From Coriaria nepalensis (Eukaryota > Streptophyta > Magnoliopsida > Cucurbitales > Coriariaceae): a DNA stretch of 64,000 nt. The notes beneath the pieces are model-generated. The model did no database searches and was not told the origin of the DNA. It worked only from the letters and a program-made list of their open reading frames with translations. The translations under genes and the position numbers were made by a program. The stretch is taken from contig CP114490.1 of the NCBI GenBank assembly GCA_027186245.1, positions 5,037,001 through 5,101,000 on the forward strand, read 5' to 3'. Shown here one piece after another: positions 24,123 to 35,689 of the stretch; the first letter of the stretch is position 1; each line of letters begins with the position of its first letter.

Positions 24123-24960
24123 CTAACATGTGTAGCTAAGTCTCTGAAAGGCTTCTTCTGCTTCCATGAACCACTTAAAAGCATTCTTTCCGAGCAAAGC
24201 TGTTAATGGTGCTGATATCACACCAAAGCCTCTGATAAATTTTCTGTAGTACTCAGTTAACCCCAAGAATCCTCTCAAATGTTTGATGGATTTAGGACTA
24301 GGCCAATCCCCCATTACTAATAGCTTCTTAGGATCAGCCTTCACACCTCCTTTAGAAACCCAGTTGCCTAGGTAATCAACTTCAGAGACCCCAAATTTGC
24401 ATTTAGACATTTTCGCATATAGGACATTATCTTTGAGAACTTGTAAGATTATTCTCAAATGCTTTCCATGTTCCTGATCAGTTTTGCTATATATATAAGA
24501 ATGTCATTAAAGAATACTAGCACAAACTTTCTCAAATAGGGTTTAAAAACATCATTCATTAAGGACCAAAAAGTATATGGTGCATTTGTTAGACCAAATG
24601 GCATCACCATGAACTCATAGTCTCCCTCATATGTGCGAAATTTAGTTTTTGGAATACCATATGGATTCATTCTAATTTGGTGGTACCTGATCTCAAGCCC
24701 AACTTAGAGAAGATATTTGCTCCATACAACTCATCCAGAAGTTCATCCACCACAGGAATAGAGAATAAATTTATCCTTCACGGACTGGTTGTTGAGAGCC
24801 CTATAATCAATACATATTTTCCAAGTACCATCAGCCTTCTTCACTAGTAGGACAGGTGAAGAGTAAGGACTCAAACTATCCCTTATTACTCCTATTTGCA
24901 GTAGCTCTTTCACAATCTTCTCAATCATCTTTCCATCTATTTTACCAAATTTTCCACATG
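24123..24960 (-). mobile_element. Ty3/gypsy reverse transcriptase fragment
   Basis: Reading the minus strand: [50 protein letters not shown]; then [35 protein letters not shown] and VFFNDILIY; then KCKFGVSEVDYLGNWVSKGG, LRGFLGLTEYYRKFIRGF and the start of RNase H. The catalytic YVDD box has become FFND, which removes one of the metal-binding aspartates. Frame breaks occur near 24460 and 24720. No LTR, gag or integrase adjoins it. Confidence 0.85.
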
Positions 24961-25566
24961 GCCGACAATTATCATTTAAAAGACTATTAAAATTAAATAA
25001 CGAAAATAGAAAAAAAATACATAAATAAAAAGTTCAAAATAATAATTTAATCCATTAAATACTACCAATTATGAGAAATTCTGAACTTGGTCTAAGAATT
25101 TTTCCTAAACCACACCAATAGGCTAAAGACATGTGGAATTAGGAGAAAGATTTTTGTTGAAAAAATGTAAAAAATGCGCCCCCCCCCCCCCCCCCCCCCA
25201 TAAATACAAGGAAAAAGAGAGGGCAAGGTTTTGATTGAATCTCTCTAAGAATAAACCAGATCCATATAAGTATTTTTTTCACCAATTTACCACATTACAT
25301 ACACATGCTAATATAACAAAACCTCGTCACGTTGCAGAGCCACCTGAGTCTAAATTCAATTGTTAACATACGATGATGATATTATATGGTTATTACAAGT
25401 AGTTAATGTTGACGAATTAAGAAAACACCAGCATTATATCATGTACACGATAACAGACAAAATATATTTGACTTTAACTGAGGGAATAAATTTAAAAAAA
25501 AAAAAAAAAAGGGACTGCAAAATAATGGGAAAATGGAAGCTAGATTTCGGCTCGCCAATAGAAGGA
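24961..25566. other. 3' flank of GATA gene, AT-rich
   Basis: Contains a run of 21 C residues at 25179-25199 and a poly-A run near 25495-25510. The part nearest 25566 is probably the 3' UTR of the GATA-type gene. No other gene seen. Confidence 0.45.
25179..25199. repeat. (C)21 homopolymer
   Basis: Uninterrupted run of 21 cytosines, rare in AT-rich plant DNA. Could be a true tract or an assembly weak point. Confidence 0.9.
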
Positions 25567-28500
25567 TCAATAGTTGATTTCAGCGGCCGTGTTGGTAAGA
25601 ATATCTGAGCCGTTAGGTTCCCCATCACTCTGACATAAAACGAGAACATATGAACAAATGAAATATGTATATATATATATATGTATAGGGGAAATAGGGT
25701 CCTCTAGATTACAAAGTGTCATGCACTCTACTACTACGAGTCTCCCACCTTATGGGATATGCTTCCCATGCTAATAGTGACATCATGGTATTAGAGAACC
25801 AAGGTGACTCATACTTGGTCACAAGGATACAAATGCTTTACAACTCCGAGTATAACTGAGAAAAGAGACTAGATTGAGAACATCCCTGCCCCGGAAGAAT
25901 AGGAATACTGGAAAGTTACATTAAACCAATATGTCGAGAAGTTTGGAGAGACATACGAAGACAAGCTGCAAGTCTTTAACAGGACGAATAAGTTTGATTT
26001 CTTTGTATGGCTATCTAAAGGCTTTGCTTACATAAATTTAACATATCCTGATTTCGAGAAAGGCTCGAAGAGTTTCTTGGAAATAATAGATCATCCAAAA
26101 AAGGAAAAGATTATGGCTGATTTCCAAGCCCCATCCACTCAAAGTGACTAATGCCTCATGTTAAACAGCACCTTTAGAACCCGGAAGACAAAGGGTTCTA
26201 AGAGAGACATCCAAACAATTCACCCTCCATCACTAAATCTAAAAGTGGCGATAGATGATAAGGTCAATGTAGGTATAACCCCTTTCAAGAGGGAAGAATC
26301 AGATACGCTTAAAGGGGTGAATAATGTGATCACTCAAGCCAACTATGCGAATCTGCACCTCCAGACAATTAGAGAACAGTTGACCAGAGTGGAAGTAGCT
26401 GTTAACAGCATGATAGCTGCAAAAACAATCTCGAAGAAGTCATACACTTCGATAGAGGAAATACCTATGCTCAAAGCACAGGCACCATTATAGAGGAATT
26501 GCTCTTTTAAAAAGGTCACAAAAAGTATGCTTGAAGAACAGACTAGTAGACTCAAAAGATTGGGAATAAAATAATCTTATTTGCAAACCTTCGAGACATC
26601 AATAAAAGATATTGATTCTGCTGAGGATAGGCGATAGCGAAGATTACCATCGTTCCTCCCCAATAGATATAATGTTTGAAGAATCATGGCAGAACGATCC
26701 ATTAACGTTTATTGGAAAATCAATCAACGGGTGGAACATAGACATGATGTCAAAGTATCAGATCTAGCAAACAACATCTCACATGATGATGTATGTTGAA
26801 GCCTATCAACTCTACAAAAGATGGGTTTCAAATGTGGCAATTGCCCAAGCCATTACTAGTGGTTTTACCGGGAAATTAAAAGGATGGTGGAATTTTTCTC
26901 TATCAGAAGCCAATAGGTATAAAATAATGACGGCTCCAAAAGAGGTGATCAAGGTCGAGAACAACATGCAATCCCATATGACAGTCTTAGATGCGGTCAA
27001 CCCTTTAGCCTATGCGTTGATGCTGTTTTTCTACGGTAAGAACAGCTGATGAGGTCAAAATGTCCTGATCTATCTCACTACAAGTGGTATAAGGATGTGT
27101 TCCTTGCCAAAGTGTTGCAAATACCAAACCGTTACACCGATTATTAGAAGAGGCACTTCCTTTATGGTCTTCCCCCCTTTTTGCTTTTAGAGTTCTAGAA
27201 AAATTGAAGGTAAATAGGCTCAGTTCCATGGGTCAATTATACCTTTAGAGAACTCTCGCAGATCGTTGAAGACGAAGCCGTTCAACTTTGCAATGACATT
27301 AAGCTTCGGTCAAAACTAGCAAGGCAAAAGCTAAAAGGGAAGGATATAGCTAGAAGCAAAAGTTTTGATAAAAACTAGTTATAAATATATCTTTCCAGTA
27401 TTCTTGTTCTTCCGGAGTAAGGATGTTCTCGAACTAGAGTCTCTTTTCTCTATAATGCTCGGAGTTGTAAAACATCCATATCCTTGTCACCAAGACCCGA
27501 GTCTCCCACTCTATTCGACATGGGATATGCTTCCCATGCTAACGGTGGCATCTTGGTATTATAGGTAGGAACTAGCAAACATAATATACAGAACATTTAA
27601 CAATATTACAAGACAATATAAACATATTAGAGCAGTAAGAAATTGAAAATCAAACCGAAACCTATTATGTAACAATATCCTTAAAATAGATTTAAGCTCT
27701 CTCGTTGGTGCCAAAGGTTGAACGACATATGTGTCTCAGAATACAACGAAGATCAATAGCAACGGTACACCACCGATGTTATTCCGATGAACTCAAAAGA
27801 ATTAGAAAACTGTGAGAGATCTTTGTTTTTCAATGTATTTCCAAATGAAAGAATACTGTCAATTTACAGGCTTATGGGGGACAAAACAATTAATGAGAAT
27901 TAATCTAGACAATTTATGAATTAATTCATGATTCAATACATAATTAAATCTGATGAAACCTAAAATTAAACTTTGACATTTAATCTTTGTATGTTTTGCA
28001 AAAAAAGAAAAAAATTCAAGAGAAAAAAATTATTTAAGTTGATTCGGTCCGGATTTGCACCCTTCCTATATGCGTGCATGCATAAGAAAGAACATTCTAA
28101 CTTATATTTTATTACTCATTAACAAATAGATAATCCTACATAAACACTCTTGCACTTGTTTTTTTTAATATAGGACAAAATTTTCCTTTTTTATTATCTT
28201 TTTTTCACTTTAACCTATTCCAATAGTTTTATACTTTGAGATTCAGTTTTTCATTCACCCATTAATTATTTTAATCAATTCGAAACTCTCAAGAAGGAAA
28301 ACTCGAATCAATTTTGATCTTTCACTTACAAAAATAGGCCCCACTCAAAATTGAACATAAATATAATTGATTAAAATGTTTATTTTCCAACAATATATAT
28401 ATATATATATGGGATACGTTCTATGGAGACACTTTTACACATTTTTTAGTCCATTGGATTAAACATGATCTAATGGTCACTATTTACTTATAAATATTTA

Positions 28501-31500
28501 ATGTTGAAATCATTCTATAATTATTGAATACTGTAATTATTGAATACCGAAATATTGACCATTATATTAGGTTTAATCAAATGGACTAAACAATGTGTAA
28601 AATAGTGTGTAAAAAAATGTGTCCATAGAATCTATCTATCTATATATATATATATATATAGGAAAATCGGGAGAAAATAAATAGCAATTAGACTAATATC
28701 ATTTCATACGTAGTCTGGAGTAGAAAAAATGTGTCTTACATGATCAGTCTCCTTCAAAGAGGGATCTTGTATCTCAACATTAGGAACTTTAGTAAGATCT
28801 CTTAGGACTCCCTGCAAAATCAAAGTTTCATAATGGTAACTAAAACTGGACACCAGGATTCAAAGATGTAAGATAACTTAAATTTTAGGATAGAGGGATT
28901 AGGATACGATAGAATATTCATCCGCTTGATGAAATTGCAAAATATAAAGATAGATAGGAAAAGATAAAAAGAATCTACCCGAGGGCAAAAAGCATAAAAT
29001 GGACGCGATGCTATAGGACACCATTGCAGTTAACTTCATACTTTGTAACTTCAAGAAAAAATTCCTTACCATCAAGTTTCCATTAATCATATGCCACACA
29101 TATAGACCGGCATTAGCAACAATTTTAAACTTCGATAAGTGTGTTCTACTATATAGAAATTTTTTTAAGGGTCTACTGATTCTATAATTTGTGTGAGTTT
29201 GAGAAGTCATTTGCCACCGAGAGCAAGGCTTCCACATGGCACGTGCATGACATTTATGTTTAATGAGAATCTAAATTAAGTTATTTGTTCATGCCAAAGA
29301 GTAGGAGAGGGTAGTGCCAACATTCCCTTTTTCGCCCCTAAGAGCAATTGAGCAACAAACTGATCGTGGAATTACAATCTAAATCAGTTCAGGGACACAT
29401 GCAATAAATCAGTTGCAGCTGCACAAACCTTATTGGCCCACTTGAGCCCGCAGGCATTACATAGACTTCGGGGACCAGCTGGCCCACGACGCATCATTGG
29501 AGTTGACTTTGAACTGATTCCACAGTGTGTACATCTGCACAGAGAATTGAAAAGAGAATTGGTAAGTCACTTCTTTTAATCCGTCAAAGAAGCCTTGAAT
29601 TTCAAAATCACAAATAATATGTACTGAGATGCCATGCAAATTGAAAACAGAAATGTGGAATGTGTTTTATATATTGTCTCATCTATGAGAAAAGATGATT
29701 TGTAGGAGAACTAAGACTAAACTAATGACCTTAGGACAACGACTTTTTGAACATTTGAAATATAGAGGGCACTCACAAAGTTTCCTGCATGCTCTCATCT
29801 TGTCCAGAGCCCTGTGATGGAGTCCAGGCAGAAGAGCCCGGGCCCACTTCATCAATAGTAGCTTTAGATGATGTGAACTGGCCTTTCTTTCGCTGCATCC
29901 TGACAAACTTGCCCAAAAGATAAGACAAGACTTCAGGACATAACGATTATATTACACACTTAGAATAAGTTTAAAGAGTAAAGGTCAGATACAACAGTTC
30001 AATTCCACTTATTTTGCAGAAAAAGTTAGCGGGGTTTTTTATATTGTTCAATATTATACTAGCAGATCAGAGACCATGGCATTGTCCTTTCGATTAAGCA
30101 GCCAGGTAAAGGGATGACACATAAGCGAACAATTAAATGTATAGAAACAGCTAAGGGGAAAAATTGAAAAGCTTCACTAATGAAATTGCCAAATTGGAAT
30201 TAAGAGAGTGAACTAAAGGTTGTAGGGAGTGGCATTTTTTTCTTCAGTAATCAATACCATGTTACAGAGGCATGACATTATTTTATACTGTAAGGGTGCT
30301 TATAAAAAAGAATAGCATAAGTAATAATTCTGCATTGCTTTCATTAAATTCCCAAACCCCTACATCTCCAGATCATTATTCCCACAAAGATTATATAGCA
30401 GGAAACCTGAAAAAATAAGTTCTATCTAGCTTTCACTATCCCTATCATCATGGGAGGCTTAGTATTTATACAGTAAAATACTGCTGGTGGATAAACCAAT
30501 TTGGCTCTAGTTACTCCTAGTGACTGTTATTCATACCCCTCAGATCGTATCCTATGGTTGTTTAAATCAATGGTTGTATACTTCATTTGAGAAAAAATTT
30601 AAAAATAAACAAAATATAAATAAATAAATAAATAATAGATATTAGATGCTAGTTGGAAACCTGAGTGCAACTTCTTTGCGCACATTGTAACGGATTTTCT
30701 TATCAAAACATCTTTCTTTCCTCTTCTCTCGAAATCGATTTAAGGAAGCAGCTCTCTGTGGTAACCTTGTTGGAAAGTCGGTCACACCCTGTATGAAACA
30801 TTCTAAAGGTCGGATTTGCAGGGTTTACAGTTGGCTGCAAGTAATCATACGGAAAATTGACTTGATTTAAAAATACACATTTTACCCTTTGCACGACAGA
30901 AGCAGTTCCCACCGCAGGGATTCCAGAAGGGATTTCATATCCACCCAAGAGTAACAGCACCGCTTGAACCTGTCAAAATCAGCCACATTAAAATGCTTGA
31001 ACCCTTGAACTACCCCTACATCTCATGACAATCTCAAAAACCTTACTATTATTATTATTTTAATTTTAGTTTTTTAGAACAACATTTAATGTTAGATGGT
31101 TCATCTTTAGCCTAAAAGAACATAATCCAATTTTTTAAGCACAAATTAAAGAGGAACTACAATTTACGCACAACAGTTGACAGTTTCGTCAAGGAATTAT
31201 GGACATGAAAAATTACATAGTTCAAGATGAAGAAAGTTCAAGCTGAATATGTAAAACAAACCTTATCAGGCGAAACAGCATCAAAGACATAAACCTCTCC
31301 TTGAAACGAAAGGGTGAGCTGATCAGCACTACCGTTTCCCGGCACCTGGTGGTAATCCGTTCCAGGAGCATATACAGTACCTCCGGCGGCAGCAACGTGT
31401 TGAACGCCGTTCATGATCGTGGCTGCACCGCCTACATTTCCACCATCCTCGAACCGCATCTGAGGGTTGTCTATTGACTCTTCTGCACCTGTAACGTCGT

Positions 31501-31585
31501 CGTCTTCCTCTTCCACCTGATTCTGTAAGCTATTGTTGCTATTCATCTCCCCGGAAACATACATTAAAACTTTCCGATCAGGCAC
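25567..31585 (-). CDS. TIFY-CCT-GATA transcription factor (GATA24/25/28-like), 7 exons, 299 aa
   Basis: Exons: 31262-31585, 30886-30969, 30661-30788, 29777-29899, 29429-29534, 28740-28811, 25567-25629. They total 900 bp with every junction in phase. Residues 1-88 are an acidic, low-complexity N-terminus. The TIFY motif follows ([15 protein letters not shown], then [16 protein letters not shown]), usually a protein-interaction surface. The CCT domain (about 157-190) contains [20 protein letters not shown]. The GATA zinc finger is C-X2-C-X20-C-X2-C (C221, C224, C245, C248; [20 protein letters not shown]), the plant X20 type. The last exon ([20 protein letters not shown]) lies 3.1 kb away across an intron filled with transposons. 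Its assignment rests on phase, splice site and family-like acidic sequence. Nuclear DNA-binding regulator. The start could be Met1, Met8 or Met14. Confidence 0.88.
25700..27562 (+). mobile_element. Decayed gag/capsid-like retroelement relic (caulimovirid-like or gypsy-like) in GATA intron
   Basis: Plus-strand fragments show a coiled-coil-like block ([19 protein letters not shown]), a capsid-type block ([17 protein letters not shown]) and a later block ([34 protein letters not shown]). Together these resemble the capsid/nucleocapsid region of plant endogenous caulimovirid-like polyproteins, though a gypsy-like gag is an alternative. Stops and frameshifts are frequent and no RT is present. A direct repeat (about 25737-25798 and 27503-27562, 'gggatatgcttcccatgcta...tggtatta') resembles an LTR or leader end plus a degraded initiator-Met primer site at both ends. 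About 25830-25925 is inverted relative to 27385-27480. Confidence 0.5.
27564..28392 (-). mobile_element. Solo LTR of family 1 (copy B)
   Basis: Begins (minus strand) at 28392 with TGTTGGAAAATAAACATTTT. It follows copies A and C through 'ctcattaat..tgtcaatttacaggc', the splice-like 'ttcgg..tatt' blocks and the 'gcaccaacga..gagct' block, ending near 27564. The start is certain. The other end is eroded (GGTAGGA where copy A has TGTAGGA), so the target-site duplication is uncertain (possibly TTATA/ATATA). It lies in the last GATA intron directly beside the gag-like relic. Confidence 0.7.
28412..28640. mobile_element. MITE with ~75-bp terminal inverted repeats
   Basis: The left arm begins 'ttctatggagacacttttacacattttttagtccattggattaaac'. 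The right arm is its near-perfect reverse complement, ending '...gtgtccatagaatc'. The whole element is about 228 bp, non-coding, and can fold into one long hairpin. It sits between two TA-dinucleotide runs (28393-28410 and 28643-28661), consistent with insertion at TA. The superfamily (Stowaway/Tc1 or other) cannot be fixed by eye. Confidence 0.75.
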
Positions 31586-31599
31586 TTGATTTTCTTTTC

Positions 31600-32674
31600 C
31601 AATTTACACACTACAAAGCTCGATTGCAGTCACGCAAAGTGTCATGCCAAAAAGTTTCAAAAAATTCCCCAAATTCAGCTACAATTGTCGGAAACGAGAT
31701 CAGGCACAAAACGAGGAAGAATCGGAGGATTGAATAGAAAGGAGAAAAAAAAACATAAAATCGAAAACCTATAACTGAATTCAAATAAAAAATTCACAAC
31801 CTAAACACTTATCTCAAATTATTGATCGTGAAAAATACCAAAAAAAAAAAAAAACATCAAGAACACATTAACTGGAGAGAAACCTCAAAATCTGGAAAAA
31901 TTAAAAAAAGAAAAAGGAAAACGAAGTGAAGAAGGAAAAATCGGAGAACATTTGCGGATTAGGGAAGTAAAAATTTGCTTAGAGGAAAATAATCTTGGGA
32001 AGAAGGAAACGAATACGAAATTTCGGATCCTGATCCGACCCGTTAGTCGTCCAATTTGTAGGGATGTCAAACTCTTGTATTAGGCCTACGAATCGTGGCC
32101 AGCAAACAAGCCCGTCGTCTTCTATTAAGCTTTGGTCGGAAACACTTATTTTTGTTCGGTCTAATAATAAGTGTAATTCATTATTTACACGCAGGTGTAA
32201 TTCATCGTTTACAAATTGTAATTTTCATTTAATTTTTTAATTTAAATAAAAAATTTTAGTCTATATAATCGGATTGTATTGATGTAGGAAATTCATCTCT
32301 AATATTTTATTTTATTTTATTTTATTTTTTATCTTATTAATTAGTTATTTTATTCTATAATCAAATTGTTTTAAATATGAAAATAAAATTAAGGAAAAAA
32401 TAAAATTTGATCCATTCTCGGGAAAAAAAAAATTAGATGGAAATAATTTGATTTTTTTTTTTGCAAGAGAAATCCAATGAAATGATATGATTTATTTTTG
32501 AGATGTCCAAATCGAATTAATTTTTTATTAAAAATCCGATTAGATCAATCTAATCATTCGTTAAAAATATGATCAAAATGATCCAACTTATTATTAACGA
32601 GAAATCAATTAAAATAATATTATAATAAAATACTCCTTCATGAATATATATATACATATATATAGATATGTAAA
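31600..32674. other. GATA gene 5' UTR/promoter and AT-rich intergenic DNA
   Basis: 31586 to about 32060 is less AT-rich with purine runs and is probably the 5' leader, possibly with a 5' UTR intron, and core promoter of the GATA gene. Beyond that it is AT-rich with no gene seen. Confidence 0.45.
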
Positions 32675-32758
32675 GGAGCAACAGACTTCCAACAAGGGAG
32701 GTATCACCAGACCTCCATTGTTAGATATCTAGTGAGACCTCCATTGTTGGTTTGCTCC
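32675..32758. repeat. 84-bp imperfect palindrome with internal duplication
   Basis: Starts GGAGCAA and ends TTGCTCC. Between them, one arm contains 'ccaacaagggaggtatcac' and the other 'gtgagacctccattgttgg', so the sequence folds into a long hairpin. The block AGACCTCCATTGTT is also directly repeated (near 32709 and 32735). No coding content. Could be a small MITE or a hairpin locus. Confidence 0.6.
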
Positions 32759-33470
32759 TCCTTTTCTCTTTTTTTTAGCATTTTTTTAGCACGAGGGATT
32801 ATTCAATTGTTGTAATATTATTGCAACTGGTTTCACGTTAAAAATTAAAATCGTGTTGATCCGATTTTTAACAAATAATTAGATTGATCCAATTTGGTCT
32901 CTTACAAAAAATCAATGGATTTCGATATCTCGCGAAAAAATTATATTATTTTATTAGAATTTTTTTCTAAAAAAAAAATTAAATAAATTATTTCGAACTT
33001 TTTTTTTCAACAAGGGGACCAGATTTCTTTCTTCTTCTTTCCTTGAATTTCTTTTTTCAATTTAAAAAAAATTAGATTATAAAAGAAAATAATTAGTTAA
33101 TATGAGAAAAAAATTGAAATAATAAAAGAGAATAACTTTTTTTCAATAAAGTGACATGCTATGTTAGCATATCACTAACTCAAATCAAGTTATGAAAACT
33201 AAAGATCTCATTTAAACTACCCAATAATTAAAATGTTGGTTGGAGACTACACGGTGACAAATTCGTAAAAGATAAACTATATAAGGACTAAAACTATAAT
33301 TAACCCTAAATTAAAAGTTTAGTGAATCTACAATTTTTAAGTTAATCTCAGGAAAGATACTAAAGTCTACTTCGGTTAAGATTTTTTTTAATATTACCGT
33401 TTATGAATATGCTTTATGATTCTTTATGCTTGGATGAAAAATAGATGAGGGGTTAAGTAACTAGCGCTCG
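32759..33470. other. Intergenic, nothing recognised
   Basis: AT-rich with poly-A/T runs. No exon or element terminus identified. Confidence 0.5.
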
Positions 33471-33596
33471 TGATGGCGGTCCGTCATCTCTAAAAGATCG
33501 GCCTCACAAGGAATTCCTAAGTCCGAGTTGTTGATACCACTTCTTCAATCTCACTCTAGTATTGATATTTCTTGAGCTTTATTTAATATTAGCCAG
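33470..33596. repeat. PRP-B 3'-flank duplicate R1, outer part
   Basis: The block 'ggtccgtcatctctaaaagatcggcctcac..ggaattcctaagtc..ttgataccacttcttcaatctcactctagta' matches 48149-48229 and 51785-51872. Its continuation is found only at about 35690, so about 2.1 kb including solo LTR C separates the two parts. Confidence 0.7.
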
Positions 33597-33601
33597 GAGT
33601 G

Positions 33602-34940
33602 TGTTGGAAAAATTAGCATATCAACATGCTATGTTTATGCTTTATTTTGAGTGTGGCCTACTTCGTATAAACAAAAAGTTAAAGCTGATTCAGATTCTCC
33701 TCCGTGAGAGCTTCGTATCGGTATATGGTACGTTCAAAATGATTAATGAGTGAATGAGAAATTGAATCTCAAAGTGCAACCTTTGGAATGGTGTGAAGGA
33801 AAAAAAATAAAGGAAAAAATTTTATCCCACATTAGGAAGGGGTTCAAGTGGGAGAGTGTTTATATAGAATTGTACATTTGTTAATGAGTAATAAAATATA
33901 AGCCAGAATGCTCTCTCTTGCGCATGCCTGCAGGGGGATGCAAATCCGAACATGATCGGGCTTGGCTCGTGTGCGCATGCACCTGCGCACGCCGAATGTC
34001 GGCCCGAAAACGACCCGGTTTGCCTTGGGCCTCTTTTTGTTTTTCTCCCGGATATTTTTTTTCTCTTCTTCTGTAGAAGATGAAAGGTTTGAAGATGAAA
34101 GGTTGAAGATGAGAAGATGAAAGGTTGAAGATGAAAAGATGAAATTTAATTTCATTATATTTAAACCTGAATTAAACTCAAATTAATTCACATTCCCCTC
34201 ATGAGCCTATAAATTGACATATTCCTTCCATTTGAAAACACACATTCAAAAATGAAATCTCTCATTCCTCTAATTTCCTCCCTCCCTCTAGAGTTCTAAG
34301 TTTCTAGTGTGGTAGAGTTCGAGCCATTGTTTGATTTCGTCGGGAATAGTTCGATGGTGCGCCACTACTATTCATCTCCGTTATATCTTAGGAGACAGAC
34401 GCCGTTCAACTTTTTGCACCGATGTGAGAAGGTGAATCTATTTTAAAGAAACTGTTGCATAACAGGCTTCGATTTGATTTTCTGTTGCTGCTTTGTTCTT
34501 CCTGTTTAGTTCTGTTCTATTTTCATATTCTATTCAGTTTATTTTAACTATTCAGTTTATTTTTTCTAGATTCTGTTATGTTTTATTTTACTATTCTATT
34601 TTATTTTTACAGATCATATTATGTTCTACTTTTTACAGATTTTGATCTGTTATGTTTTACTGTTCTATTCTATTTTTATAGATTATATTATATTCTGTTT
34701 TTTACAGATTCTGATCTATTTCATTTTACTGTTCTATTCTATTTTTACAGATTATATTGTATTCTACTTTTTACAGATTCTGATCTATTTCATTTTACTG
34801 TTCTATTTTATTTGTATAGATTATATTTTATTATGTTCCATTTTACTATTCTGTTTTACATACTATTATATTTTGCAGCATCACTATTTTCTTAGTTACT
34901 GTTTACTGTATTCTATTTATTATATATACAATTTCCTACA
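33602..34940 (+). mobile_element. Solo LTR of family 1 (copy C)
   Basis: TGTTGGAAAAATTAGCATAT ... ATTTCCTACA, 1339 bp, flanked by the 5-bp target-site duplication GAGTG (33597-33601 and 34941-34945). This is the best-preserved full-length copy and defines the family. Contents: a TATA-like element 'cctataaattgac' near 34207, a purine-rich repeat ('gatgaaaggttgaagatga', three times, near 34078-34145), and a T-rich 3' part of about 450 bp. That 3' part, built from tandem 'ttttacagattctgatctatttcattttactgttct'-type units, gives the long spurious ORFs at 34578-34983. No internal region or second LTR. Confidence 0.9.
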
Positions 34941-34945
34941 GAGTG

Positions 34946-35689
34946 TACAAACCGACCATTTGATTCATCCGACCAAAATTTGAACCAATCACTAGAATCC
35001 CAAGGGTTAACATGTATTGGATTGACTACAGATTTAATCAAAACCCAACACAAAGGATTTGGCCAAATGTTTTTATAGAAATAAATAAATAAAAATATGA
35101 GGGGTTAAGAAGCTTAAATATGTTCACAATATATGCATTCTTATATATTAAAGATATTAATACTTTAATATATATCATAAGGAAGATCTTTGAACTTATT
35201 TTTCTTGTTATATATTTGAAATTTATTTTGACATTTACCTTGTCAATCCGTATGATATGGAAACTCAGTAACTTTATTTTGTTGCTATTTGAATTTATTC
35301 CCAAACATGTTAAACATTTTTTTTGTTTTACCTTGTGCATCATATCGAATTCAACAATTTCGTGTTTTATAGATTTTTCTATTCGATGAACTGACTTTTA
35401 TTTTTCAATTTTTATTTTTGTTGAAGATAATTTATAATTTAGAAGTATGAATTTGATACTAATTATTAATTTTTTTAATACTAATCATGTTAGTGATTAT
35501 TAAGTTCTTTTTTTTTTTTTTAATTAGGAAGAAAAAAAATCATCTGCGAGTTTATGTCAAATCGAATCCGAAGTTTTGACTAGGTTTTTAAGGTATTTAA
35601 ATTGGCCATATGTGAAAATTTCAAAAATCGAACATATTTAAATTAGCTTAAAAAATCATCCAAACTTAAACTATCTGACTATAGCACAC
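34946..35689. other. Unassigned insert between LTR C and PRP flank
   Basis: AT-rich sequence with ORFs of up to 101 codons lacking any domain. It interrupts the PRP-B flanking duplicate, so it is probably part of a further insertion, but no terminus was found. Confidence 0.35.

Noticed and set aside
30703..30960. 85-codon minus ORF as a separate protein
   Set aside because: It is GATA exon 2 read through its intron into exon 3 in the wrong frame.
33562..33753. 63-codon plus ORF similar to the one at 2802-2984
   Set aside because: Similarity is explained by both lying in family-1 LTRs, not by a conserved peptide.
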